From Perkinsus chesapeaki (Eukaryota; Perkinsozoa; Perkinsida; Perkinsidae): 29,022 nt of DNA. Shown here in pieces: positions 1-10,543 of the stretch (the stretch's first letter is position 1; each line of letters opens with the position of its first letter). The notes under the pieces are model-generated. The model was not told the DNA's origin. It did not search any database and saw only the letters and a program-made list of their open reading frames with translations. The position numbers and the translations under genes were made by a program. Location of the stretch: NCBI GenBank assembly GCA_013115145.1, contig JAAPAO010000459.1, positions 1 to 29,022 of the forward strand, read 5' to 3'.

Positions 1-2
1 TT

Positions 3-257
3 TGGGCTAAAATCGGTTGCACTGCCGCAGCTAATAATAACATCACCGCCTATGCCGAGATCGGTACAAGTGTCAGTCTCTTGATCGCCGGTGCTGGTGT
101 ATCTGTCGATATCAAGGGTAACACGATGGATCACCTTCCTAACAAGTGGCAGTTCTTCTCGGGTGTCAATCTGAACGCTTGGGTTAACGTCCTGGTCTAT
201 AAGAACAAGTGGAACTGGCGTTGGGAAATATGGCATGCCAGCCCCGTGTACTTTTGA
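3..257 (+). CDS. C-terminal end of an unidentified secreted-looking protein
   Basis: An open frame enters from the left edge and ends at TGA 255-257, giving about 84 residues. It has no internal stop. The composition is protein-like: alternating small and hydrophobic residues (SLLIAGAGVSVDI), then a Trp/Lys/Asn-rich end (YKNKWNWRWEIWHASPVYF), which suggests beta strands of an extracellular protein. The start and any signal peptide lie outside the window. I do not recognise the family. It is the only clear plus-strand coding segment in the left third. Moderate confidence that it is coding; no function is proposed. Confidence 0.55.
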   Translation, partial: WAKIGCTAAANNNITAYAEIGTSVSLLIAGAGVSVDIKGNTMDHLPNKWQFFSGVNLNAWVNVLVYKNKWNWRWEIWHASPVYF

Positions 258-582
258 GGCTCCAATGCAAGGTTACGGTGATAAGAACTCTTTATGATAC
301 TATAGTGATATACGTCTACAAGCAGTCATCAATCTTTAAACCGTCGTCACTCATTCTAAAAGGGCCGATATAGCGACTTATTGTCAGTCGCTATGACTCG
401 TATAAAATGAATGAGTAAACTTTCTGTGAATAAGTCTTGAGAATGTCGTTGAGCCAATGGTTTTTGAACTAGTTTTGAGAAATGCTTGCTCCGTTGTCTT
501 GAAGAGCTGTCTTGTGATATGCTCAAACAATGCTTTTGTGTCTTGCTATTTATTGTAAATTACCAGTACTCAGGTATACGAG
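258..582. other. Intergenic, nothing recognised
   Basis: This stretch lies between the stop of the left-edge gene and the first dispersed repeat. It is AT-rich with stops in all frames. No convincing exon, hairpin or polyadenylation signal was seen. Confidence 0.5.
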
Positions 583-2071
583 CTTACTCGCACTCCGGCT
601 GTTGTACTAGGCGGCCGGCATATTTCGTTAGTCACTCCAGCGTAGTGTTGATAGTGAATTGATGGTCGAGAAAAAGCATCTGTGTAGTCCCTCTTGATAG
701 CCACTTATCGACCGGAACTCTCCGACTTGTTGCTAATCCAGGAACACTCTGAGGGCTCATCCCTCCGGGCGATGCCAACACAACTTCGTGCCCGCTTGAG
801 AGACTAGAATGCCCACATTGTGGTCTTCACAAGGATCAGAGCTTATACTATGATCTTGACCTCATTGAAGAGTGTCTAGCGTTTTCGGAAACAGACTATA
901 TGACTGCAGTGGTTTTAATGACATAGGGTGCTCGGACAGGGGGACGAATGATTGCTATGGTTCCTTGTCCAGAAGAAAGATACTCACGCTGTAACTTAAT
1001 ATTGATCATGAGAGCGGTCGCATAATTAGCGCCCAAATGTTGGTGTAGTCTGTCCAAAAAAAGCTGTTGAGCATAAGACCATATCATTGCAGTGAGATAC
1101 TCTTGGACTCAGAGTCTGATTGGAGCTACAGTGTGGGATGAACCGAGATCCTGGCTGAGGAGCGTTCGACACGCTGGTCATTCACGTTGAGCATTCTCTC
1201 ATTTCCACTGAGAAACTTGAAACTTCCGACTTTCAATCACCCTGTTAGGATCATCCTAATAGGATGGGATAGGCAGGCTTGATTTTAGCATACTCAATGA
1301 TCGGTATGCTTAGTCTCGGCCCGAGACTCTCGGGAATAGGGTGTCAGTTTGCTTGTTCGGATACTAGTTCGGAGCTTGCCTTTATGAGGTCGTGCGCGAG
1401 TAGAAGCTATATGTGTCTTAACAAGAATAGTAACATGGCGTATATATATGCGTACCTGGGAGTGCTAGTATACCGAGATAAGCGAGACAAGATACCGCAT
1501 ACCGAAAGCCGTTGGCAAAATTACACAGGTCGCCACACAAACTCTGTCCCATTACTAATGACCCATTAGTAATGGGTCATTAGTGGAAGATAGAATCAAC
1601 TCGAGCAAGATATCGCGGTAAGCGTAGATTGATCGATATTGAGCTACACGCTCAGCCGAGAGAAGCGACAGCCTTCGATCGCATCGAATCTTTCGATTCG
1701 AATATATACTATCGTATACTAGACGATCCAGATACTTTACGATGAAACGTAGCGATGCCAGGCGCAGCGTATAATGCCTTATCGTTTTTGTTCATAAAGT
1801 ACGAGGCATGCATCAGTTACGTAAATCAATTAGCGGATATCTCAAGGACGTCCAATGAAGCTTAACACAGCCGCGTTTTGTTTTCCACGCCACATCACTT
1901 CCTCCAGACTTGAGAGTTCGAAGTGCTGACGTCTTGAGTGCTGACGTCTTTCGTATAACTCAATCGATCTAGCATGCTCCCTAGTATGAATTTCTATATC
2001 CTCCCAGAATCGGGCAGAGATTAATTGACAAAAAGATCAAGCCGCGACCATAAGACGAATAGATGCAGCAC
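583..2071 (+). repeat. Dispersed repeat R1, copy 1
   Basis: Blocks here recur at 9104-9925 in the same order and orientation. They begin with TTACTCGCACTCCGGCT and the GCGGCCGGCATATTTCG segment. Later shared blocks contain TCTCATTTCCACTGAG, GAGGCATGCATCAGTT and AATAGATGCAGC. This copy is longer because of extra material at roughly 780-1190 and 1430-1790. No protein is recognisable and no terminal inverted repeat was found, so the element class is unknown. Its right end at about 2071 is where homology with copy 2 stops and the UNC-93-like gene region begins. Confidence 0.8.
1548..1576. repeat. Perfect inverted repeat, 13-bp arms
   Basis: CCCATTACTAATG, a 3-nt ACC loop, then its exact reverse complement. 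It lies inside the part of R1 copy 1 that is absent from copy 2, so it may mark a small insertion. Confidence 0.8.
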
Positions 2072-2489
2072 AAGTTAGTAAATGTGAGCAATAAAGAGAA
2101 CAAAAAATGTGAATTTTCTATACATACCTAAATAGCTGTTTCGGTGAGGCGTGTCCGGCCAAAAACCATACAAGGATATGATATAGCCAAGAGTATCTAA
2201 AAAGAGATTTTTAGGAAGAGTCTGTTTTAGGGGATACAGTTTACGGCCAAACACATAGCGATTGAATGAAGGCAGTAATTCAATTGATATTATACTAAAG
2301 CCACGACCATATGAACAGTTAAGAGAACAGTCCAGTGATACAGGTGGAACAAATTGGTCCCTCCTGGCACTGTATTTCCTACAGCGGCGCACCACAAGCA
2401 CCGCAAAATTCGCCGAAATAACGGATTTTCGCGAAAAGCAGTGCATTCCCGTAGGAAGGCACTTCCTGATCTTAATCGAAGCAACCTAC

Positions 2490-5400
2490 ACTGATCAAGA
2501 TGAGAGATGGATGAACCATGCCCCCACGGTAGAAAGAGTTGAGCTGCTCGTCCCCGAGAATCAGATCTATTGTGAACTGGATGAAGTAGCCGAAACTTTG
2601 ATAGGCTTTATAGTTAGAAATAGCTACCAAATGGTACCTATCCGAAATCGGTCTTCGCAGCAGGAGCAGGGAGGCCACCTACCTGGTTGGAGCGAAACGT
2701 GCCTGAATCTTTGCAGGCAATTCAAACTCATAGAGAGAGTCACCAAATGCCAGTAGCAAAATAAGGCCAACAATAGTCCAATACTCAGCACTGGTCGGAG
2801 TGTCAATCTGAACCCACTGTAGCATACCATCACCACTTGGATTCTGAAAGGTGAATACGTTATGCAATACAAAGTTGGATGCGACTGCACCACCATCTCA
2901 TACTCGACGCAACCTTTCAATTATACAGTTGTTTAAATTTGATATGTACAAACATATCAAATTACACTTATAATACAGTGCGAACCAAACCGTTATGCAA
3001 ATTCGTTTTTTTGGTACATAAATTAAGATACAAAAGTACATTTTTCACAAATCCTTTGAAAAACGGAGGTTCAACTCTATAACCTCTAACACGCCACATA
3101 AGATACATGTATATATATTAAAAAATGTCTAGACAATTTCGCCACATCTCTTCGATCCATGGGTGACCAGCACAGTAAACTAGTGGCAGAGAAATTATTT
3201 GCGGAACAACACATTTTCGTTAGGATATGTGATACGACACCCACAAAGGGTGCTGCAGAGAAAAAAGGGTCCTCTTCCAGAATTTAATTGTCGCATGCAA
3301 ATTCCTGAACCTTTAGTATTTCACGTTTGAACGAGTCGAGGCGCTCCTCGGTGGCGACCAACTGTGGACATGCCAGTTCAACCAACATATACTCAAGACA
3401 CTGCAACTCACTGGAGTGAAATTGGAGCTGAGCCATGTCTGCAATAAATGTAGAGAAATAACCGTAATGAAAAACGTTAGCTGGGCCACAGTGGCAAAGA
3501 AGTATGCCTGAACAATGCGCACTTTGCAAAGTTTCATCATGCAGATGTGCTACCATTCCTCGCCCCAGTCTTCTCGTGGTTATCAGACGTCCCCAAAAAT
3601 GTGAAAAGATTGCATTAAAAATGAAAAAGATGCTCTGCGCCGCAACCGCCGTTCGCACGCCCAGGATAGGGGCAACCAAATAACGACTGAAACCTCCGAA
3701 AACATAGCCGACCACCTGAAAGCAAAATTTGGCTCTCCGAAAGTTTCACAAGTGACCATACCATGCCGTTGGTTATACACCCTGGTATTAAGCATAACAT
3801 ATCCTTCTCTCTGAGCCCGAACAGCAAGGTATCCAGCGGTGATGTGACCGGTTCCGGGGCGCCTGAAAATTAAGGTTCGGCGCGCAAAAGTTACATTTTT
3901 CAGGAACATGAGACAAAAACATGACCGCAATAAACGCACTTCTCCTCTCATCAGGAATATTTCGTGCATTAAGCCTTGCGTAGCCTTACCCAAGTATATG
4001 TCCCATTCAGTGGGAGTGAGAAACCATAGATGTAGAAAATTAAGTATTGGTGCTCTCTTGCAGAAACTACGGCTCACAAACCGTAATGCAGTTAGGGCGA
4101 ACCAGAAATGCAACGATTCTCACCGAGTCAGATGAGACCTCACTGGAATAATATTAGATAAGACACGGAGCAAGCACAGCCCTGAAATTCTCAAGTTGAA
4201 ACGCTCCGCAGTTAAGCGTCTGACGAGAAGCGAAAAAAAGACCGAAAAGTCTCATCGATTTACGATTTACGTTACCAGGAATGATATCGCTCTTTGGGAC
4301 AGGAGGGACCATCAGGAACACAAAGCCACTGGCGAGAGGGAGCATCGCCATAGCCCAGAACAGAGGCACTCTCCACCTGAGATATACGATTAGTGATGTA
4401 ATTATGAAAGATATTCTACTCGGCTTCAGGACTAGTCTTGAGCGCTATTATGGCCATGGGAATCAGGAGAACTCCTTGCAGTTGAAGAAGTGTGAAGAAT
4501 ATACAACTGAACCTAAAGGAAATCAAGGGAAGTAATAATCCACTAAAATCCATATTTCTGTAGTGAAAATGTAAGCTTTGTCAGAGTTACAATAAAGAGC
4601 TAGATTTATTGAAAAAAGTAATACTGTTATAGTAGTAGTTTCCTTGTCTACTGCTACAGTAGGTAGTTTCCCATGTTTCAGTAAAAAATATCTTTTACCT
4701 AGAGAGGATCCCAAAATGCAGCCTCGGACTCAAACAAGCAGTTATGGATGGTAACATATCAGTACATAACGCAACTACGCAGGGATGTTCGATGATACCG
4801 TGTGAGCACACACCATCCAAGAACAGTTGATTTTTTAACGCGGCGCCCACATCAATTTCTGAGGAATCGAAAGTTTCAAGTTCATCGATTTCTCCTATGG
4901 TGAATGCCTGAGAGTCATCAAGAGGTTTATTCGACACTGGTTAGCGTTCTTAGTGCGGAGAAATAATGGGAACTTTACATGGAAAATCACCATTACGAAA
5001 ATTTTTAGGAAAATATTTTCCCGGACCCAAAATGAAGTCTCAAATACAATTCTCTCGGGAAACATCTGAAGTTTCTCGCCAGTGAGCGCATCAGTTCGGT
5101 GAATGTGACGGATCTATTAGCCACGTTGAAATCTCAACCATCTCAAAATCGCTGGTACTTTATCAATGGTGATAATGCTATCATAAAAAATCATCGATAT
5201 ATCAACTTACTATCAGATCATGCTGTATTAATAGTACCAAACGAGAGCAGCAAATCTTTATCCTACTTTGTAGTTGTCATTCTGAGACGACTCTGAAAGT
5301 CCTTCACTGCAATGCAATCTCTGGGCACAACTCCCGCACCTCCGAAACTTGTCAGATCTCTCGAATGGAAATATCTGCATTTCAAATTCACCAAGTCACT

Positions 5401-7303
5401 TCGCTAAACTTACGCGCATCTGCCAACGATTTCTTGGGATGTTACAAAAACGAGCGGCGCGCCGAGTCCGACGAGCACGCTGGCGATGATGAAAAGTGTG
5501 GCTGATGAGGTATAGAGTGCCGTTTCACTTTCACCGTCAACCCCAAGGATATTAACGTACCTGATAATCGGAAAAACCGAGAGTTGTTCCGCAATTGTTT
5601 CGAGCTTGAAGCAGTGGAATTGTACTAAGTTAATGAAACTTGATAAGTTATTAAGTGTGCGATTTATTCCGACACATTTGTACATATAATATGATTCTCC
5701 GTCGGAAAATCTCCGACAACTGCAACAAGCCAGGCTTTTCAAGTTGTCCTATAACGAGCTCAAACGTATCTTCCAACCTCTGCAGCTTACAAAAAGAAAG
5801 TGTACCCCAACGATCCGATCGCCGCTAGGAACTTTAGTTGTGTATTCACTTCAAAGAACCTCATCATTGGAGGCATAAGGAAACAACCAACAGTAAATAG
5901 CAAGTACCTGATCATCGTAACACTTGTTCGCCTCTCATAAAGATGATACATACAACCTGTTTACTATATAATATATCCCATCGATGACACAATACAGAGC
6001 GTTCGAATTTCTCATGGACATCAGTGAAGATTATCTATCTCTGGTCCTACGACGGCTTAGGTTGCCGAAGTTAATATAGGAACACGGAAATTGGGGTCCA
6101 CAAGGCTTCATGAATCGGATAAGTTGGTTTGAGGAATGAAGAAGGATGGACTAGACTTATAGAATCTAACCAAAGACTCAACCAACACCAATGGAAGTTG
6201 TTTGAGAAAGTTACTATTGTTAACACTGAACATGATGAAGGTTAGTAATATGATTAGAAGGAGTTTCTTAGAAGTGCCACTAACCGAAAGAATCACTGGT
6301 GTTTCAAATTCAATACCTCTTCTTCGACCCGTTTCACGACATTCACAACCAGCACGTAACAAGTTGACGTGATTCCTCGAATACCAAACGTTAAAAAACG
6401 TTCGCAAACGTTGAATGAAAAACTCACACAGTAAAGATTCCCGACGAAAATTTCTTACACAATCACAGAGCCAGCTATACCGACACTTCCGCTGAGTCCG
6501 CTGGTCAACGTGGTGGCAGATTTGTACCCTCCCTGTAAAATGCACATGGCCAAACCAGTAAATGACCTAACAAAGCGATAGCGCAAAATCGATCACGTGA
6601 TCGATTTACACGACTGTTTGCCAGTAACCGGCATCTTTATATTCCGATACAGCCAGGGAGGATGAACCTCGCGTTCTGCTCACTTCGACCTGGTGGCAGA
6701 TGAGGCTCTGAAAAATGCACAACACCATCCGACGTCGAACTCTTCGATCATTACGACAAACGACAATTATTAGGTCATAAGGGGTCTCACTAGCTGAAGT
6801 GCTTCGAGCGAAGACGAGGTACTATGGAGAATGCACGCGTGAAGCTTGGATATTCCAGAGTGAGAAGATATCTCAACAACAACAATTACCCCTTGAAGCC
6901 TAAACCGCGAATGAAATGTTCGATGGCCTGCTTTGAAGAAAGAAGTGGTACTTGTTGTGCCTTGGTATGAATGTGAGGCTTGATATCCCAAAGAAAAAGT
7001 CGGTGTTCACAAGGAAAGAGAAAATACTAGACGCGAACGACGTGCATTCGAAGGATTCCAGTGAACCTTTAGAATTTTCATAAACAATGAATTCCAAAAA
7101 TTAAATGGTTCAGAGTTCCCCCGGCTCACTCCTGCACCTCCACCAGAAAAACCGGAGCTTCTTCTGCGCATAGTGCCTAATAATAATATAAGGCGATCGG
7201 AAATCCACAGTGGCTCACTGAAATCTGAATGACGTCTTCGATTCCTTTGTGCCTTCAGCGGTTGCAGGATCTGCGGATCAGAGCTGGCCTCTGGCACACA
7301 CAT
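2490..7303 (-). CDS. UNC-93-like major facilitator family protein, multi-exon
   Basis: Likely a polytopic plasma-membrane protein of the UNC-93/MFSD11 group; its substrate is unknown. Readable exons: 7303-7219, 7176-7130, 6532-6459, 6279-6183, 5907-5791, 5560-5414, 5374-5308 (tentative), 4907-4699, 4376-4276, 3862-3762, 3715-3554, 3507-3412, 3361-~3300 (tentative), 2843-2683, 2637-2490. Family landmarks are an Arg/Ser-rich N-tail (MRRRSSGFSGGG), a first TM segment (KKLLLIILLTFIMFS), ASVLVGLGAPLVFVTSQEI, DMLCLIPGCITNGM then VVGYVFGGFSRYLVAPILGV, and LLLAFGDSLYEFELPAKIQ then ISNYKAYQSFGYFIQF. Intron phases match across most joins, and three introns are 45-46 nt. Unresolved: the exon expected near 6180-5910, the segment at 5300-4910, the loop at 3300-2850, and the C-terminus beyond 2490. 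ATG at 7303 is the first plausible start. The family call is strong; full intactness is not shown. Confidence 0.8.
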
Positions 7304-7427
7304 TAGAACAGACAACTTTGCTGCGGTGAAGAAGCAACTTGAAACATTCCAAGTGGGAGCGAATATTTCATATACAGTATTGTGATATATTTATAAGATA
7401 CGCTGTGCATATGTAATTCTATAAGAT

Positions 7428-7644
7428 ATTTATTATCGACTAGATTCTAGCGGTCGCAGCATTCCACTGATACTTCTCCTTTGATTGGTAATCGATAATA
7501 TTGCTTTGTTGCTTACCAAGTAGTACGTAGTAAATGCTTTCTCGAATAGATGCTTCACCGAGCTACTTACGCACGCGACTGAGTCGCGTTCTTGAAGTGT
7601 ACCCCAAAAGGTTTTCAACTAAGCATCCGCCTTGTACCTTTGTT
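7428..7644 (+). repeat. Dispersed repeat R2, copy 1
   Basis: About 215 bp closely matches 9931-10150 in direct orientation, from TATTATCGACTAGATTCTAG through ACCCCAAAAGGTTTTCA to TACCTTTGTTATTATATAA. The minus strand of this copy is open for 61 codons (7618-7433), but copy 2 has stops, so coding is unlikely. The 48-bp tandem repeat follows immediately on the right. Confidence 0.85.
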
Positions 7645-7792
7645 ATTATATAATCGATTGGATGGAATAACATTTTACTAGTGTAAAAATAAATTATATA
7701 ATCGATTGGATGGAATAACATTTTACTAGTGTGAAAATAAATTATATAATCGTTTGGATGGAATAACATTTTTCTAGTGTAAAAATAAGTTA
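7645..7792. repeat. 48-bp tandem repeat, three copies
   Basis: Three head-to-tail copies of an AT-rich unit of about 48 bp contain ATATAATCGATTGGATGGAA and CATTTTACTAGTGTAAAAAT. Copies differ at only a few positions. The same unit recurs in the last large intron of TSUP-C at 10972-11052. Confidence 0.85.
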
Positions 7793-7800
7793 TTCATTTA

Positions 7801-8045
7801 GCAGCAGCAACAGAACCAGGCACAGCAGCAGTAGTAGTAGTGGTGGCTGTAGTAGAAGATGTGGTAGTCTTCGTGCCAGTAGTATCCTTCTTGTTTTCTA
7901 GTGTTCTCAGCAGCTGTATTAGTCTTGTTCTTGTTTTTATTATTCCTCATATTATCATTAGTATTATTAGTCAGACTAATTTAGTCTTAGTATCATTATT
8001 TTTAGTATTATTCTTATTATTTTTTTAGTATTCTTCTTTTTTTTC
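7801..8045. repeat. Low-complexity GCA/GTA trinucleotide-rich stretch
   Basis: Starts with GCAGCAGCA and GTAGTAGTAGT runs and grades into T-rich sequence. On the minus strand one frame reads a Thr-rich segment (KKDTTGTKTTTSSTTATTT). Just upstream of it, near 8110-8050, another frame reads an acidic-then-basic segment (SDNDDYEESDDSSDDKRKK). The frames are not continuous, so this is probably low-complexity or decayed sequence rather than an exon. Confidence 0.6.
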
Positions 8046-8442
8046 TCTTATCATCACTGCTATCATCAGACTCCTCGTAGTCATCGTTGTCAGAGGCGTA
8101 GCCAGGCTTCCTCAAGTCTTCAGGGGGCGCCCGAGGGGCAGCTCTTTTCCGCTGGGTGGCTGACAGCCCAATATTTCTACCAGATTATTTTCAAACTAAG
8201 AACTAAAAGCGGCGTGGGTATATATAAGTCGCTGATTGCTTGGCATAGAAAACAATTGCAAAAAGTAAAAAGCAAACTTTAAGTTAGCAACTTGTTGAGG
8301 ACTCCTCAATGAGGAGGTCTCAATGACATGCACACTGCAAATGTACCCTTACAGCACTCAGCAATGCACCTGGGGCAATGCCCCACGTGGCCACCCCTAT
8401 ACACCTGGGTGGCGTTGAGGGGGCCGCCTAGAAAATCAGGGT

Positions 8443-8941
8443 GGCCTCCGATACGATTCGTTGTCATCGTACTCACAAGATGAGGACGCATCTTCATCAG
8501 CAAGGACTTCCTCCTCGGCCTCAGCGGTCGTGCCAGTAGTAGTAGTACTAGGAGTGGTGGTAGTAGCAGTACTAGTAGGATCGGTTGTTGTAGTAGTGGT
8601 GGTAGGAGTGAAAGTATTGGCAGTAGCTGCTGCGGCAGTAGGTGTGGTAGTATTGATAGTACTTTGACGTCCAGCTGAGAAAAAAATAAATTAATAATAA
8701 TTTATACAATAACTAAACTTACTTTACGCCCATGCTGTTTCCCTGTCAGGGAATCCCTGAGCAAGGTCCTATTATAGCCGGCTAGAGCCATCAACATGGA
8801 CTCATTCAGCCCGCCGCTCCCTTTACCGCCGCAGCGGCGTTATTTCCATTGGCTGGAGCGGCGAGATTGATGTTTGGAATTGTAGTTGTTGCCGTTGTAG
8901 TGGTTAGACTGGGAACGCTTGGGCATTTACAACAAACAAAC
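8443..8941 (-). pseudogene. Thr-rich low-complexity ORF fragments, possibly decayed
   Basis: A T-rich acceptor (TTTTTTTTCTCAG) precedes 8674 on the minus strand. The following segment reads TTTPTAAAATANTFTPTTTT, then an acidic end (AEAEEEVLADEDASSSCE). An upstream segment (8941-8706) ends at a consensus donor GTAAGTTT but carries an in-frame TAA after about 28 codons. The frame entering the donor does not match the Thr-rich frame. This may be a broken gene or mobile-element ORF rich in threonine. The GTA-rich DNA could also give such a frame by chance. Confidence 0.35.
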
Positions 8942-9103
8942 CTAAACAAAGAAACCTAAACAAAAAAAACTAAACATAACAATAAAACTAAACTAAAAGA
9001 TAATCAAATATCTGAATAACTACATAGCAAACTCAACAATTACAATAACTACAACAAAGTGCGGATACTACATCATACTTGGGACAGTAATCTACAGCTC
9101 ATG

Positions 9104-9925
9104 TTACTCGCACTCCGGCTTTTGTACTAGGCGGCCGGCATATTTCGCTAGTGCGTCACTAAAGTGCAGTGTTGAAAGTGATCTGATGGTTGAGAGAAGC
9201 ATCTGTGTAGTTCCTCTTGATAGCCACTTATCGACCGGAACTCTCCGACTGGTTGCTAATCCAGGAACACCCTGGGAGCTCATCCCTCCGGGCGTTATTC
9301 GCGTAGACCATTTTCTCATTTCCACTGAGGAACTTGAAACTTCCCGCTTTCAATCACCCTTTTAGGATGGGATACTATCCCAGGGATAGGCACCCTTGTT
9401 CCCAGTATACTCAATGATCGGTATGCTTAGTCTCGGGAATAGGGTGACAGTTTGCTTTTTCGGATACTACAGCATTTCCCGCTCATGTTTCCGACACGCG
9501 CACTGTTATTTCCGAGCGATCACGAGCAAAAACCCGGCGCGTCGCAATTATTTCCGACCACGCTCATTTATCTGATTCGGTCAGGTGCAATATCCGACGA
9601 ATACAGTCATTCTAATATAAGCCTTATCGCTAGTGTTCATATACTTGAGGCATGCATCAGTTGCCAAGTCAAAATAATTAGCGGCTGTCTCAAGGATGTC
9701 CAGTGAAGCTTAACAAAGCAGCATTTTGTTATTCACTCCACAGGAAATTCCTGTCAGGAATGTCTCCGGACAGAAGAGTTCGGAGCAATTTGCTTCACGT
9801 CTTTAGTATTGTCTAATCGATCTAGAATGCTACATAGTATGAATTCTTGCATTCTCTCAGATTGGAACACAGCTTGATTGACAAAAAAACCTAGTCGTGA
9901 CCACAAAAAGAATAGATGCAGAGCA
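9104..9925 (+). repeat. Dispersed repeat R1, copy 2
   Basis: Shorter, diverged counterpart of 583-2071, sharing blocks at both ends in the same order. Its right end (AATAGATGCAGAGCAA) is followed within a few bases by R2 copy 2. At copy 1, about 5.4 kb separates the two halves. Confidence 0.8.
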
Positions 9926-9930
9926 ATCTT

Positions 9931-10150
9931 TTATTATCGACTAGATTCTAGCGGTCGCAAAATTCCACTGATACTTCTACTTTGACTGGTTATCGATAAT
10001 ATTGCTTTGTTCCTTACCAAGTAGTACGTAGTGAATGCCTTCGCAAATAGATGCTTCACCGACCTACTTACGCACGCAACTGGGTCGCGTTATTGAAGTC
10101 TACCCCAAAAGGTTTTCAGCTGAGTATCCGCTTTTTACCTTTGTTATTAT
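9931..10150 (+). repeat. Dispersed repeat R2, copy 2
   Basis: Near-identical to 7428-7644 over about 215 bp, with scattered substitutions. It directly abuts R1 copy 2. The 48-bp tandem repeats found after copy 1 are not adjacent here. Confidence 0.85.
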
Positions 10151-10543
10151 ATAAATGTAATATATACTATTTAGATATATCTGTAGCAGTTAGGATCTTA
10201 AAAAACGCACAAGTCGAAACTTAGGTCAATTCACTCATAGGGTGTTTCAATTCCTTATGGAAGTCTTAGTTGTCTCTGGGCACAGGGCGGCTTAGGGTGC
10301 CCAAAAAAATCGAATGAGATATCGATCAACAGTTTCACTGACCGTTTTCAAGGTTCAACTTACTGCATGTTATTGTTTAATATTTCCATCCTAGAAATGA
10401 GTACGGTCATCATGCAACTCAACAAGGTACAGGTGAGAAGTTTAAAAATATCATACGTCAGCCTATTATAACTCGGGATACCCAACCGGAACGAAGCAGG
10501 CTGTCGACCATCACTCCACAAATAGCTTTCCGATTCAAATCGA
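10151..10543. other. Spacer downstream of TSUP-C, no gene seen
   Basis: AT-rich 3' flank of TSUP-C with stops in all frames. A short segment at 10245-10320 (around GGGCGGCTTAGGGTGCCC) resembles 6005-6080 (around CGACGGCTTAGGTTGCCG), hinting at a further diverged dispersed repeat. Confidence 0.4.

Noticed and set aside
2262-2756. 164-codon plus-strand ORF
   Set aside because: It lies antisense to the UNC-93-like C-terminal exons, whose minus-strand frames match the family and have splice sites. The plus-strand product has no motif.
6108-6545. 145-codon continuous minus-strand ORF
   Set aside because: The conserved segments inside it fall in different frames separated by a plausible intron (6458-6280), so the continuous reading is not the protein.
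8306-8503. 65-codon minus-strand ORF with Cys and His residues, considered as a zinc-finger exon
   Set aside because: The Cys/His spacing does not fit a known finger and the DNA is part of a hairpin-rich repeat-like stretch.
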